Assembly: GCF_024448165.1 (NCBI RefSeq)
Contig: NZ_JAMOLN010000003.1
Location: 1-64,000, forward strand
Direction: 5' to 3'
Source of the DNA: Streptomyces longispororuber
GTDB taxonomy: Bacteria; Actinomycetota; Actinomycetes; Streptomycetales; Streptomycetaceae
DNA length: 64,000 nucleotides
Shown here: in pieces, positions 10,130 to 20,390 of the stretch
Numbering within the stretch: the stretch's first letter is position 1
Layout of the letters: every line of letters begins with the position of its first letter
Translations under genes and position numbers: made by a program
The notes under the pieces: generated by a model
What the model saw: only the letters and a program-made list of their open reading frames with translations
Told to the model about the DNA's origin: nothing
Databases searched by the model: none

Positions 10130-10942
10130 GTGGCCGGAGCGACCACCGCGGACCGCGGCGAACGAGACGAGGCCGAGGCGTCCGCATCCGGCCCGCCCCC
10201 TGCACCCCGCCGGCCGCGCCTGCCGGGCGTACGGACCCTGGTCGTGACCGGGGTGCTGCTCGTCCTGATCGGCGCGGGCGGCACCTGGCTCCTGTACGGA
10301 TCGCAGTGGCTGCGCGTCGAGCGCGTCACGATCTCCGGGACGGACGTCCTGACGCCCGCACAGGTGCGTGACGCGGCCGCCGTCCCGGTCGGCTCCCCGT
10401 TGATTTCCGTCGACACGGGTGCCATTGAGGACCGCTTGCGGCGGAAATTGCCCCGAATCGACTCGATTGACGTCGTGCGCTCCTGGCCGCACGGAATCGG
10501 GTTGAAAGTGACGGAGCGCAAGCCGGTCCTGATTGTCGAAGACGACCGAAATTCGGGCAAGTTCGTCGAAGTCGACCATGGCGGCGTTCGTTTTGCGACG
10601 GTCGACAGGGCACCGAAGGGCGTTCCCCGGCTGGAATTGACACCGGACGAGTCGGGCGCGGGCGCGAGTCTGCGACGCTTCGGACCCGACCGGCTCGTGC
10701 GGGAGGCGGTGCGCGTCGCCGGGCAGCTCCCGGCTGCGGTCGCCCGCGACACCCGTACCGTCAAGGTCCGTTCGTACGACGACATCGCACTGGGGCTCAC
10801 GGGAGGACGCACCGTCGCATGGGGAAGTGCCGAGAAGGGGGCCGCGAAGGCGCACTCTCTCGCGGTACTCATGAAAGCCGCCCCGAAGGCCCGGCACTTC
10901 GACGTGAGTGTTCCCACCGCCCCTGCGTCAGCGGGGAGTTGA
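10130..10942 (+). CDS. ftsQ: Divisome membrane protein FtsQ
   Basis: Single-span divisome scaffold that links FtsB/FtsL to the early division proteins. The 270 residues comprise a cytoplasmic tail, one membrane segment (about 36-55), an extracytoplasmic POTRA domain beginning around the WLRVERVTISG motif, and a C-terminal FtsQ domain. GTG 10130 has a strong GGAGGCAGGGGAG leader. Codon use is odd for the region: between about 10396 and 10640 many codons end in A or T (ATT, AAA, GAA, CGA, GTT, TTT), unlike murG and ftsZ on either side. Confidence 0.92.
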   Translation: MAGATTADRGERDEAEASASGPPPAPRRPRLPGVRTLVVTGVLLVLIGAGGTWLLYGSQWLRVERVTISGTDVLTPAQVRDAAAVPVGSPLISVDTGAIEDRLRRKLPRIDSIDVVRSWPHGIGLKVTERKPVLIVEDDRNSGKFVEVDHGGVRFATVDRAPKGVPRLELTPDESGAGASLRRFGPDRLVREAVRVAGQLPAAVARDTRTVKVRSYDDIALGLTGGRTVAWGSAEKGAAKAHSLAVLMKAAPKARHFDVSVPTAPASAGS

Positions 10943-11098
10943 CGCACATCAGCGCAGGCCAGCACCCTGGTTGGGCAGCGCTACGGCTGATCACATAGGG
11001 TGAAAAGAAAAACGGGAGGTTCGGCGTGTTCGTTGAACGGGCGCCACTTGTCGACTTAGTGTCAGGTTCGGAAGAGTCCAGGGAACAGACACACTGGT

Positions 11099-11123
11099 AA
11101 CCCTAAACTTCAGCGTTAGGGTT
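11099..11123. repeat. Perfect 8-bp inverted repeat upstream of ftsZ
   Basis: AACCCTAA (11099-11106) is repeated inverted as TTAGGGTT (11116-11123) with a 9-bp spacer. It is AT-rich for this genome and lies about 120 bp upstream of the ftsZ start, so it could be a regulator binding site or a 5' leader hairpin. Confidence 0.6.
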
Positions 11124-11136
11124 CGGGTCGGCAGTC

Positions 11137-11158
11137 GACTAGTAGTCAACTAGTAGTC
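11137..11158. repeat. Tandem 11-mers (NACTAGTAGTC twice) upstream of ftsZ
   Basis: GACTAGTAGTC (11137-11147) is followed directly by AACTAGTAGTC (11148-11158). ACTAGT is rare in high-GC DNA, and the same hexamer recurs just upstream of the YlmG gene. Function is unknown. Confidence 0.6.
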
Positions 11159-11240
11159 CGGACCGCCCCAATTCGGCATCAGTCGTCGCACCGTAGAACG
11201 CGAGGCGGCGACACGTAACTCGAGGCGAGAGGCCTTCGAC

Positions 11241-12470
11241 GTGGCAGCACCGCAGAACTACCTCGCAGTCATCAAAGTCATCGGTGTCGGCGGCGGTGGT
11301 GTCAATGCCATCAACCGGATGATCGAGGTCGGTCTCAAGGGCGTCGAGTTCATCGCCATCAACACCGACGCGCAAGCCCTGTTGATGAGCGACGCGGACG
11401 TCAAGCTCGACGTCGGCCGTGAACTCACCCGCGGACTCGGCGCCGGAGCCAATCCGGCCGTCGGACGCAAGGCGGCCGAGGACCACCGCGAGGAGATCGA
11501 GGAGGTCCTCAAGGGGGCCGACATGGTCTTCGTCACCGCCGGTGAAGGTGGCGGCACGGGCACCGGCGGCGCACCCGTCGTGGCCAACATCGCGCGCTCG
11601 CTCGGCGCCCTGACGATCGGCGTGGTCACCCGCCCGTTCACCTTCGAGGGACGGCGCCGGGCCAACCAGGCGGAGGACGGCATCGCCGAGCTCCGCGAAG
11701 AGGTCGACACCCTCATCGTCATCCCGAACGACCGGCTCCTGTCCATCTCGGACCGGCAGGTCTCCGTCCTCGACGCCTTCAAGTCGGCGGACCAGGTCCT
11801 GCTCTCCGGTGTCCAGGGCATCACCGACCTCATCACCACCCCCGGCCTCATCAACCTCGACTTCGCGGACGTCAAGTCCGTGATGTCCGAGGCGGGTTCG
11901 GCCCTCATGGGCATCGGCTCCGCCCGCGGCGACGACCGCGCGGTGGCCGCCGCGGAGATGGCGATCTCCTCGCCGCTCCTGGAGGCGTCCATCGACGGCG
12001 CCCGCGGCGTGCTGCTCTCCATCTCCGGCGGCTCGGACCTCGGTCTCTTCGAGATCAACGAGGCGGCGCAGCTGGTCAGCGAGGCGGCGCACCCCGAGGC
12101 GAACATCATCTTCGGCGCCGTCATCGACGACGCCCTGGGCGACGAGGTGCGGGTCACCGTGATCGCCGCCGGGTTCGACGGCGGACAGCCGCCGGCCAAG
12201 CGGGAGAACGTGATCGGCTCGTCCGCGCCGGCCAAACGCGAGGACCCGGCGGCAGCCGCTCGCGCGGCGTCGGCCCCCGAGCCCTCGCGCCCGACCTTCG
12301 GCAGCCTCGGCAGCGTCACGCCGCGCGAGGAGCCCAAGCCGGAGCCGGTCGAGGCGCCCGCGCCGGTGAACGAGGCCCCCGTCGCCCCGGTCAGCCCGCC
12401 CCACGTCCCGCGGCCGTCCTACCCGGACAGCCAGGCCGAGGAGCTGGACGTTCCGGACTTCCTGAAGTGA
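11241..12470 (+). CDS. ftsZ: Cell division GTPase FtsZ
   Basis: Tubulin-like GTPase that forms the Z-ring or, in sporulating hyphae, the Z-ladder. The 409 residues show the tubulin signature GGGTGTG at 103-109, an N-terminal [13 protein letters not shown] nucleotide loop, the T7 region with [11 protein letters not shown], an Ala/Pro/Glu-rich linker (about 315-395) and a conserved C-terminal ELDVPDFLK tail that binds SepF and other partners. GTG 11241 is preceded by GAGAGG. A hairpin covers the stop codon. Confidence 0.98.
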   Translation: MAAPQNYLAVIKVIGVGGGGVNAINRMIEVGLKGVEFIAINTDAQALLMSDADVKLDVGRELTRGLGAGANPAVGRKAAEDHREEIEEVLKGADMVFVTAGEGGGTGTGGAPVVANIARSLGALTIGVVTRPFTFEGRRRANQAEDGIAELREEVDTLIVIPNDRLLSISDRQVSVLDAFKSADQVLLSGVQGITDLITTPGLINLDFADVKSVMSEAGSALMGIGSARGDDRAVAAAEMAISSPLLEASIDGARGVLLSISGGSDLGLFEINEAAQLVSEAAHPEANIIFGAVIDDALGDEVRVTVIAAGFDGGQPPAKRENVIGSSAPAKREDPAAAARAASAPEPSRPTFGSLGSVTPREEPKPEPVEAPAPVNEAPVAPVSPPHVPRPSYPDSQAEELDVPDFLK

Positions 12471-12497
12471 CGTTCCTGGGCCTGATGGGAACGTCAC
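12467..12497 (+). terminator. Hairpin over the ftsZ stop codon
   Basis: GTGACGTTCC (12467-12476) pairs perfectly with GGAACGTCAC (12488-12497) across an 11-nt loop, with no U-run after it. It includes the ftsZ stop and ends 4 nt before the GTG of the next gene. It may attenuate or process the transcript rather than end it. Confidence 0.4.
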
Positions 12498-12501
12498 CGA
12501 A

Positions 12502-13233
12502 GTGATAGGACAGCGCGACAGCGCGAGCGGCGCCCACTTCGCCTTCACCGACCGGTGGGGCGGGGTGAGCGCCGCTCCGTACGAGGAGCTCAATCTCGGC
12601 GGCGCGGTCGGCGACGACCCCGAGGCCGTGCTCCGCAACCGGGAGCTGGCCGCCGGGGCGCTCGGCCTCGAACCGTCCCGGGTCGTCTGGATGAACCAGG
12701 TGCACGGCCCGGACGTCGAGGTGGTGGACGGGCCCTGGGCCACGGACGCCGACGTTCCGTGCGTCGACGCGATCGTCACGACGCGGCGCGGGCTCGCCCT
12801 CGCCGTGCTCACCGCGGACTGCACCCCCGTCCTGCTGGCCGACCCGGTCGCCGGAGTCGTTGCCGCCGCACACGCGGGGCGCCCCGGCATGGTCGCCGGT
12901 GTCGTCCCCGCCGCGGTCGCGGCGATGGTGAAGCTCGGTGCGGACCCGGCCCGGATCGTGGCCCGCACCGGACCCGCGGTCTGCGGACGGTGCTACGAAG
13001 TCCCGGCGCAGATGCGAGCGGAGGTCGCCGCGGCCGAGCCGGCGGCGTACGCCGAGACCAGTTGGGGCACTCCGGCCGTCGACGTGACCGCCGGTGTGCA
13101 CGCGCAACTCCAGCGTCTCGGGGTGCGCGACCGGCAGCAGTCGCCGGTGTGCACCCTGGAGTCGCACGACCACTTCTCGTACCGCCGCGACAAGGCCACG
13201 GGCCGGCTCGCGGGCTATGTCTGGCTGGACTGA
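12502..13233 (+). CDS. pgeF: Peptidoglycan editing factor PgeF (YfiH/DUF152 family)
   Basis: The family is a zinc-containing fold long annotated as laccase or polyphenol oxidase. E. coli PgeF clears L-Ser-containing muropeptide precursors, which suits its position in a wall-synthesis cluster. The 243 residues include the metal-site residues H68 (NQVHG), C107 (LTADCTP) and H124 (AAHAGRPG), with the last two at the same numbers as in E. coli. GTG 12502 has no recognisable ribosome site, and translation may depend on coupling to ftsZ. The next gene starts 6 bp after the stop. Confidence 0.88.
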   Translation: MIGQRDSASGAHFAFTDRWGGVSAAPYEELNLGGAVGDDPEAVLRNRELAAGALGLEPSRVVWMNQVHGPDVEVVDGPWATDADVPCVDAIVTTRRGLALAVLTADCTPVLLADPVAGVVAAAHAGRPGMVAGVVPAAVAAMVKLGADPARIVARTGPAVCGRCYEVPAQMRAEVAAAEPAAYAETSWGTPAVDVTAGVHAQLQRLGVRDRQQSPVCTLESHDHFSYRRDKATGRLAGYVWLD

Positions 13234-13239
13234 TACGAC

Positions 13240-13986
13240 ATGACGGACACTCGGCACCTTTCGGGGCGCAAGGAAGAACTCGCCGCGAACCTGGCGGCGT
13301 TGGAGGAACGTATCTCCGCCGCCTGTGCGGCAGCCGGACGCAAGCGCGACGACGTGACCCTGATCGTGGTCACCAAGACGTACCCCGCGAGCGATGTGCG
13401 GATCCTGTCCGGACTCGGTGTGCGGCACGTGGCGGAGAACCGCGACCAGGACGCCGCACCCAAGGCCGCCGCCTGTGCGGATCTGCCGCTCACCTGGCAC
13501 TTCGTCGGCCAGTTGCAGACCAACAAGGTCCGTTCCGTGGTGAGTTATGCCGATGTCGTGCAGTCCGTGGACCGGGCGAAGCTCGTCACGGCGCTCTCCA
13601 GGGACGCGGTGCGGGCCGAGCGCGAGCTGGGGTGTCTGATCCAGGTCGCGCTCGACGCGGACGAAGGCGAGGGTGCCGGCCGGGGCGAGCGCGGTGGCGT
13701 GGGCGTGGGCGGCGTCGAGGAGTTGGCGGCGCGCGTGGCTGAGGCGCCGGGACTGCGGCTCGACGGACTGATGACCGTCGCGCCGCTCACCGGGGCCTTC
13801 GCGGGGCGGCAACAGGCGGCGTTCGAGCGGCTCATGGATTTGTCGACTGTCCTGCGCGCGGCCCATCCGGCTGCGAACATGGTCTCGGCAGGGATGAGTT
13901 CGGACCTCGAACAGGCCGTGGCGGCCGGAGCGACACATGTGCGCGTCGGTACGGCGGTACTCGGAGTCCGACCCAGGCTCGGGTAA
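13240..13986 (+). CDS. YggS/PLPBP-family pyridoxal phosphate homeostasis protein
   Basis: Cytoplasmic PLP carrier of the YggS/YlmE family, implicated in vitamin B6 and amino-acid homeostasis rather than a defined reaction. The 248 residues form a TIM-barrel like that of alanine racemase. The PLP-binding lysine is K46 in VVTKTYP, and the phosphate-binding SAGMSSDLEQA motif lies near the C-terminus. A Gly/Glu/Arg-rich insertion of about 18 residues near residue 145 is not typical of the family. This position just upstream of sepF is conserved in actinobacteria and firmicutes. Confidence 0.9.
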   Translation: MTDTRHLSGRKEELAANLAALEERISAACAAAGRKRDDVTLIVVTKTYPASDVRILSGLGVRHVAENRDQDAAPKAAACADLPLTWHFVGQLQTNKVRSVVSYADVVQSVDRAKLVTALSRDAVRAERELGCLIQVALDADEGEGAGRGERGGVGVGGVEELAARVAEAPGLRLDGLMTVAPLTGAFAGRQQAAFERLMDLSTVLRAAHPAANMVSAGMSSDLEQAVAAGATHVRVGTAVLGVRPRLG

Positions 13987-14112
13987 CGTCGCCAAGAAGT
14001 CGGACCACAGCAGAAAATATGGTCATTCTCGCTGATGGGCGGGGAGATCACGTGGATCGCGGGCACTTTGGTTGACGTCAGCCGATCCACCACAGAGCGG
14101 AGGACTCAGAGC

Positions 14113-14754
14113 ATGGCCGGCGCGATGCGCAAGATGGCGGTCTACCTCGGCCTCGTGGAGGACGATGGGTACGACGGCCGGGGGTTCGACCCCGACGACG
14201 ACTTCGAACCCGAGCTGGATCCGGAGCCCGAGCGTGACCGTCGACGGCACGAACCGTCGCATCAGTCACACAATTCCCGCGCGGTGGAAGCGGACGAATC
14301 GGTACGAGTGGTACAGCCTCCCGCGCCCCGCGAGCCGGTGCGGCAGGCAGCTTCGCTCGCCGCTGAATCCGGACGTCCGGCGCGAATCGCCCCCGTGGCA
14401 TCCATCACACCTGAACGTCAGAGCCTGGAGAAGAACGCACCGGTGATCATGCCCAAGGTTGTGTCCGAGCGGGAGCCGTACCGCATCACCACGTTGCACC
14501 CCCGGACCTACAACGAGGCCCGTACCATCGGGGAACACTTCCGTGAGGGCACTCCGGTGATCATGAATCTGACGGAGATGGACGACACCGACGCGAAGCG
14601 ACTTGTCGACTTTGCCGCCGGTCTCGTCTTCGGTCTGCACGGGAGCATCGAGCGGGTGACTCAGAAGGTGTTCCTGTTGTCGCCTGCTAACGTCGATGTC
14701 ACGGCGGAGGACAAGGCCCGCATCGCAGAGGGCGGGTTCTTCAACCAGAGCTGA
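14113..14754 (+). CDS. sepF: Cell division protein SepF
   Basis: Cytoplasmic membrane-binding protein that tethers FtsZ to the membrane and bundles its filaments. ATG 14113 with upstream GGAGGAC gives 213 residues. An in-frame ATG at 14035 would add 26 residues unlike the family, so I rejected it. The N-terminal membrane-targeting helix starts [15 protein letters not shown] long acidic then Pro/Arg-rich linker spans about 15-115, and the conserved SepF domain (about 119-213) contains [17 protein letters not shown] and the NLTEMDD motif. Confidence 0.96.
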   Translation: MAGAMRKMAVYLGLVEDDGYDGRGFDPDDDFEPELDPEPERDRRRHEPSHQSHNSRAVEADESVRVVQPPAPREPVRQAASLAAESGRPARIAPVASITPERQSLEKNAPVIMPKVVSEREPYRITTLHPRTYNEARTIGEHFREGTPVIMNLTEMDDTDAKRLVDFAAGLVFGLHGSIERVTQKVFLLSPANVDVTAEDKARIAEGGFFNQS

Positions 14755-14762
14755 GACGCAGC

Positions 14763-14790
14763 ACTAGTTCGACGACTAGCTAACTAGTCA
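14763..14790. repeat. Cluster of ACTAG-type repeats between sepF and ylmG
   Basis: Three copies of ACTAG or its near-palindromic form ACTAGT fall within 28 bp (about 14763, 14774 and 14782). They echo the tandem ACTAGTAGTC repeats ahead of ftsZ. The next gene starts about 40 bp downstream, so this may be a promoter-proximal operator. Confidence 0.45.
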
Positions 14791-14827
14791 CGAGGCACGA
14801 GACACAGGGGAGAGGGAACCACCGATC

Positions 14828-15112
14828 ATGAGCGTGGTTTTGGATGTGGTCTACATCGCGCTGATGTGTTTCCTCATCGTGCTGATCTTCCGGCTGGTCA
14901 TGGACTATGTCTTCCAGTTCGCCCGCTCGTGGCAACCCGGCAAGGCGATGGTGGTCGTTCTGGAGGCCACCTACACTGTCACTGATCCACCGCTCAAGCT
15001 TCTGCGGCGGTTCATCCCGCCGCTGCGTCTCGGGGGCGTGGCGCTCGACCTGTCCTTCTTCGTACTGATGATCATCGTCTACATCCTGATCTCCGTCGTG
15101 AGCCGGCTGTGA
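14828..15112 (+). CDS. YggT/YlmG-family membrane protein
   Basis: A 94-residue protein with two hydrophobic segments (about 3-25 and 68-92) flanking a basic loop containing PPLKLLRRFIPP, the YggT family signature. Family members sit next to sepF and divIVA in Gram-positive bacteria and affect division and nucleoid or plastid organisation by an unclear mechanism. ATG 14828 follows AGGGGAGAGGG at slightly long spacing. DivIVA follows after 46 bp. Confidence 0.9.
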   Translation: MSVVLDVVYIALMCFLIVLIFRLVMDYVFQFARSWQPGKAMVVVLEATYTVTDPPLKLLRRFIPPLRLGGVALDLSFFVLMIIVYILISVVSRL

Positions 15113-15158
15113 ACGATACGGTCTTGCCGAATGCCGACGACAACGTTGAGGTGAAGAG

Positions 15159-16325
15159 ATGCCGTTGACCCCCGAGGACGTGCGGAACAAGCAGTTCACG
15201 ACCGTCCGCCTCCGAGAAGGCTATGACGAGGACGAGGTCGATGCCTTCCTCGATGAGGTCGAAGCCGAACTGACCCGCCTGCTCCGCGAGAACGAGGACC
15301 TGCGCGCCAAGCTGGCCGCGGCCACCCGTGCCGCCGCTCAGAACCAGCAGCAGGGCGGCATGCGCAAGGGCCCCGGCCCCGGTGGCCCCGAGGGCCCGGG
15401 CGGTCCGCAGGACCAGCAGGGACCCCCGCAGGGCATGCGCGGTCCCGGCGCCCCGGTGCCCGCCGGCATATCGGGCCCGCCGCAGCAGCAGATGGGCGGC
15501 CCCATGGGCGGTCCGCCGCAGCTGCCGAGCGGTGCTCCGCAGCTTCCGGCCGGTCCCAGCGGCCACGGCCCGCAGGGTCCGGGTCCGCAGGGTCCCGGTC
15601 CGATGGGCCCCGGTCCGATGGGCCAGGGTCCGGGTCCGATGCAGGGCCAGCTCGGCGGTCCCATGGGTGGCCCCATGGGCGGCCACGGTGGTCCTCCGCA
15701 GATGCAGCAGCCCGGTCAGGGCCCCGGTGGCGACAGCGCCGCCCGTGTCCTCTCGCTGGCCCAGCAGACCGCCGACCAGGCGATCGCCGAGGCCCGCTCC
15801 GAGGCGAACAAGATCGTCGGCGAGGCCCGCAGCCGCGCCGAGGGTCTCGAGCGCGACGCCCGTGCCAAGGCCGACGCCCTGGAGCGGGACGCGCAGGAGA
15901 AGCACCGCGTCGCGATGGGCTCCCTGGAGTCCGCCCGCGCCACGCTGGAGCGCAAGGTCGAGGACCTGCGCGGCTTCGAGCGCGAGTACCGCACGCGTCT
16001 GAAGTCGTACCTGGAGTCGCAGCTGCGCCAGCTGGAGACCCAGGCCGACGACTCGCTGGCTCCGCCGCGTACCCCGGCCGCCGCGTCGCTGCCGCCGTCC
16101 CCGGCGCCTTCGATGGCTCCGGCCGGTGCGGGTGCCCCGTCCTACGGTGGCAACCAGACCATGGGTGGCAACCCGCAGCAGGGCGGTCCGTCCTACGGCG
16201 CCCAGCAGCAGATGTCGCCCGCGATGACGCAGCCGATGGCTCCGGTGCGGCCGCAGGGCCCGCAGCCGATGGGGCAGGCTCCGTCGCCGATGCGCGGTTT
16301 CCTCATCGACGAGGACGACAACTAA
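15159..16325 (+). CDS. divIVA: Polar growth determinant DivIVA (Wag31)
   Basis: Coiled-coil scaffold that marks hyphal tips and directs polar wall growth, and is essential in Streptomyces. The 388 residues begin with the membrane-binding DivIVA domain (about 1-60, [13 protein letters not shown]). A long Gly/Pro/Gln/Met-rich low-complexity linker follows (about 68-185). Next come a second coiled coil (about 190-295, with Arg/Glu/Ala heptads and [14 protein letters not shown]) and a disordered tail ending in [11 protein letters not shown]. The linker is composed of GPMG and GPQG-like repeats and is the most variable part of the family. The start follows GAGGTGAAG. Confidence 0.97.
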   Translation: MPLTPEDVRNKQFTTVRLREGYDEDEVDAFLDEVEAELTRLLRENEDLRAKLAAATRAAAQNQQQGGMRKGPGPGGPEGPGGPQDQQGPPQGMRGPGAPVPAGISGPPQQQMGGPMGGPPQLPSGAPQLPAGPSGHGPQGPGPQGPGPMGPGPMGQGPGPMQGQLGGPMGGPMGGHGGPPQMQQPGQGPGGDSAARVLSLAQQTADQAIAEARSEANKIVGEARSRAEGLERDARAKADALERDAQEKHRVAMGSLESARATLERKVEDLRGFEREYRTRLKSYLESQLRQLETQADDSLAPPRTPAAASLPPSPAPSMAPAGAGAPSYGGNQTMGGNPQQGGPSYGAQQQMSPAMTQPMAPVRPQGPQPMGQAPSPMRGFLIDEDDN

Positions 16326-16366
16326 GCGGCGCCCCGCGCGCCTGAGAAAGGCGTCGGCGTTCATTC

Positions 16367-16411
16367 AGGCCTTGGCCCGGATCGTTTCTGCGATCCGGGC
16401 CAAGGCCTTTT
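16367..16411 (+). terminator. Terminator of divIVA
   Basis: An 18-bp perfect stem (16367-16384 with 16391-16408) closes a TTTCTG loop and is followed by T residues to 16411. It ends the division-cluster transcript 42 nt after the divIVA stop. Confidence 0.92.
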
Positions 16412-16468
16412 GCGTGCCGGTATTCGGTGGAGGCGGGAGGCGGCCGGCCGATAGCGTGCGGGCAGCGC

Positions 16469-16545
16469 CGGGGTGCGTAGCGCAGTCGGTCGTCGCGCCT
16501 TCACCGCATGTGGGAGGACGCCGGTTCGAATCCGGCCCGCCCCGG
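16469..16545 (+). tRNA. tRNA-like element, possibly a degenerate tRNA gene; anticodon not assignable
   Basis: A canonical T arm (GCCGG-TTCGAAT-CCGGC, 16520-16536) and a D arm (TA, then GCGC stems at 16480-16483 and 16495-16498 around a loop with GG) sit between pairing ends CGGGGTG (16469-16475) and CGCCCCG (16538-16544). The anticodon region (16499-16519, 21 nt) does not fold cleanly. Possible loops put GCA or CAT at the anticodon but lack U33, and extra bases occur at both acceptor junctions. No CCA is encoded. It may be a pseudo-tRNA or an unusual structured RNA. Confidence 0.35.
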
Positions 16546-16573
16546 TGCGTCTGCTGTACGAGCGGATGAAACG

Positions 16574-16621
16574 CCGAAGGGCCGGTGCCGCCAGGAATTC
16601 CTGGCGGCACCGGCCCTTCGG
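16574..16621 (-). terminator. Perfect 48-nt palindrome downstream of ileS
   Basis: Arms 16574-16597 and 16598-16621 are exact reverse complements around a central AATT (an EcoRI site). It starts 8 nt beyond the ileS stop on the minus strand, so it is the likely ileS terminator. It may also work for the plus-strand tRNA-like element. Confidence 0.8.
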
Positions 16622-16628
16622 GCGTGCG

Positions 16629-19766
<3,138 letters not shown>

Positions 19767-19769
19767 CAG

Positions 19770-20035
19770 TCTTCCTCCGGCGGACGTGCTTCTCTCCGTC
19801 GGAGGGACGAGAGCTCCTGTGCTGTACGCCGTGTGCGGCGCGCTCCCGCGGTACCACCCTCCTTGGCTCCCCTGGGCGCCGGTGAGCGCTTCGGTGAGCC
19901 CCCTCATTGGGGTCGCGATGCCGGGTCTACTGGCCGCTGCGGCTGCGCTGCGACGTTCTTCCGGCGGCTCCGGGGTGATCTTCGCGGCGCGCTCGCCCCC
20001 GGGCTTCCACCGTCCCCGGATCGCTCTTGGCTGCG
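19770..20035 (-). promoter_or_regulatory. T-box riboswitch leader of ileS (translational type)
   Basis: On the minus strand the T-box core AGGGTGGTACCGCGGG lies at 19860-19845. A candidate specifier ATC (isoleucine) followed by A lies at 19979-19977 in a GC-rich stem. A pyrimidine stretch GTCCCTCC (about 19808-19801) can pair with the ribosome site GGAGGAAG. Actinobacterial ileS T-boxes are known to control translation initiation: uncharged tRNA-Ile frees the Shine-Dalgarno. The exact stem I boundary near 20035 is estimated. Confidence 0.85.
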
Positions 20036-20312
20036 TACGTCGCTACTCGGCCCCATCCACGCTTTTCGCTCCGCCCAGTGTACGGCGCCCGGGAGGGGAC
20101 GGCCGACCGGTTTTCGCGGGGCCGGGGCGCGGGGGCGGCCGCTGCGCAGGGTGACCCGAATGGCGATACGCACGGTGTCCGATCCGGGCTGGTCCCGGGG
20201 CGCCCGGTGGGCGGGCGGATTACCCGGCCGGGAGCTGGGCACAACGCTTGCAGGTCTGTCGCGAGGCGGCCGCGGGGGCGTGTCGAGGGGGTGGATCGGG
20301 CCCGGCGCCCCG

Positions 20313-20341
20313 TTGCCGCGGGCCCCGAGTCGATTTATCGT
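20313..20341 (+). promoter_or_regulatory. Candidate promoter for the DksA-like gene
   Basis: TTGCCG (20313-20318) and TATCGT (20336-20341) are separated by 17 bp, 50 bp ahead of the ATG. This matches the loose vegetative (HrdB-type) consensus. Confidence 0.4.
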
Positions 20342-20390
20342 CCCAGCACGATTCGCGAGCAAGATCACAATTTGTGAAGGGGCCGCGGCC

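Larger units (their letters stand above)
10943..11240 (+). promoter_or_regulatory. ftsQ-ftsZ spacer with candidate ftsZ promoters and operators
   Basis: This 298-bp non-coding gap is the longest in the division cluster. ftsZ of S. coelicolor is known to have several promoters in this spacer, one of them induced in sporulating hyphae. Candidates seen here are TTGGGC (10971) with TAGGGT (10996), and TTGAAC (11033) with TAGTGT (11057, 18-bp spacer). A CGAC-N5-GTCA box at 11052-11064 resembles the BldD half-sites and overlaps the second -10. GACAC motifs, the WhiA core, occur at 11088 and near 11211. The pairings with regulators are inference from motif likeness. Confidence 0.6.
16326..16628. other. 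divIVA-ileS convergent intergenic region
   Basis: This 303-bp non-coding stretch holds, in order, the divIVA terminator hairpin, a tRNA-like element and a 48-nt perfect palindrome next to the ileS stop. I see no convincing protein gene in it. Confidence 0.8.

Noticed and set aside
15340..15720. CRISPR or tandem repeat within divIVA
   Set aside because: The GPMG/GPQG coding repeats are irregular and in frame. No spacer structure exists.
16469..16545. Selenocysteine tRNA
   Set aside because: A TCA could be placed in one loop, but the element is about 77 nt and lacks the long variable arm and 8-bp acceptor of tRNA-Sec.
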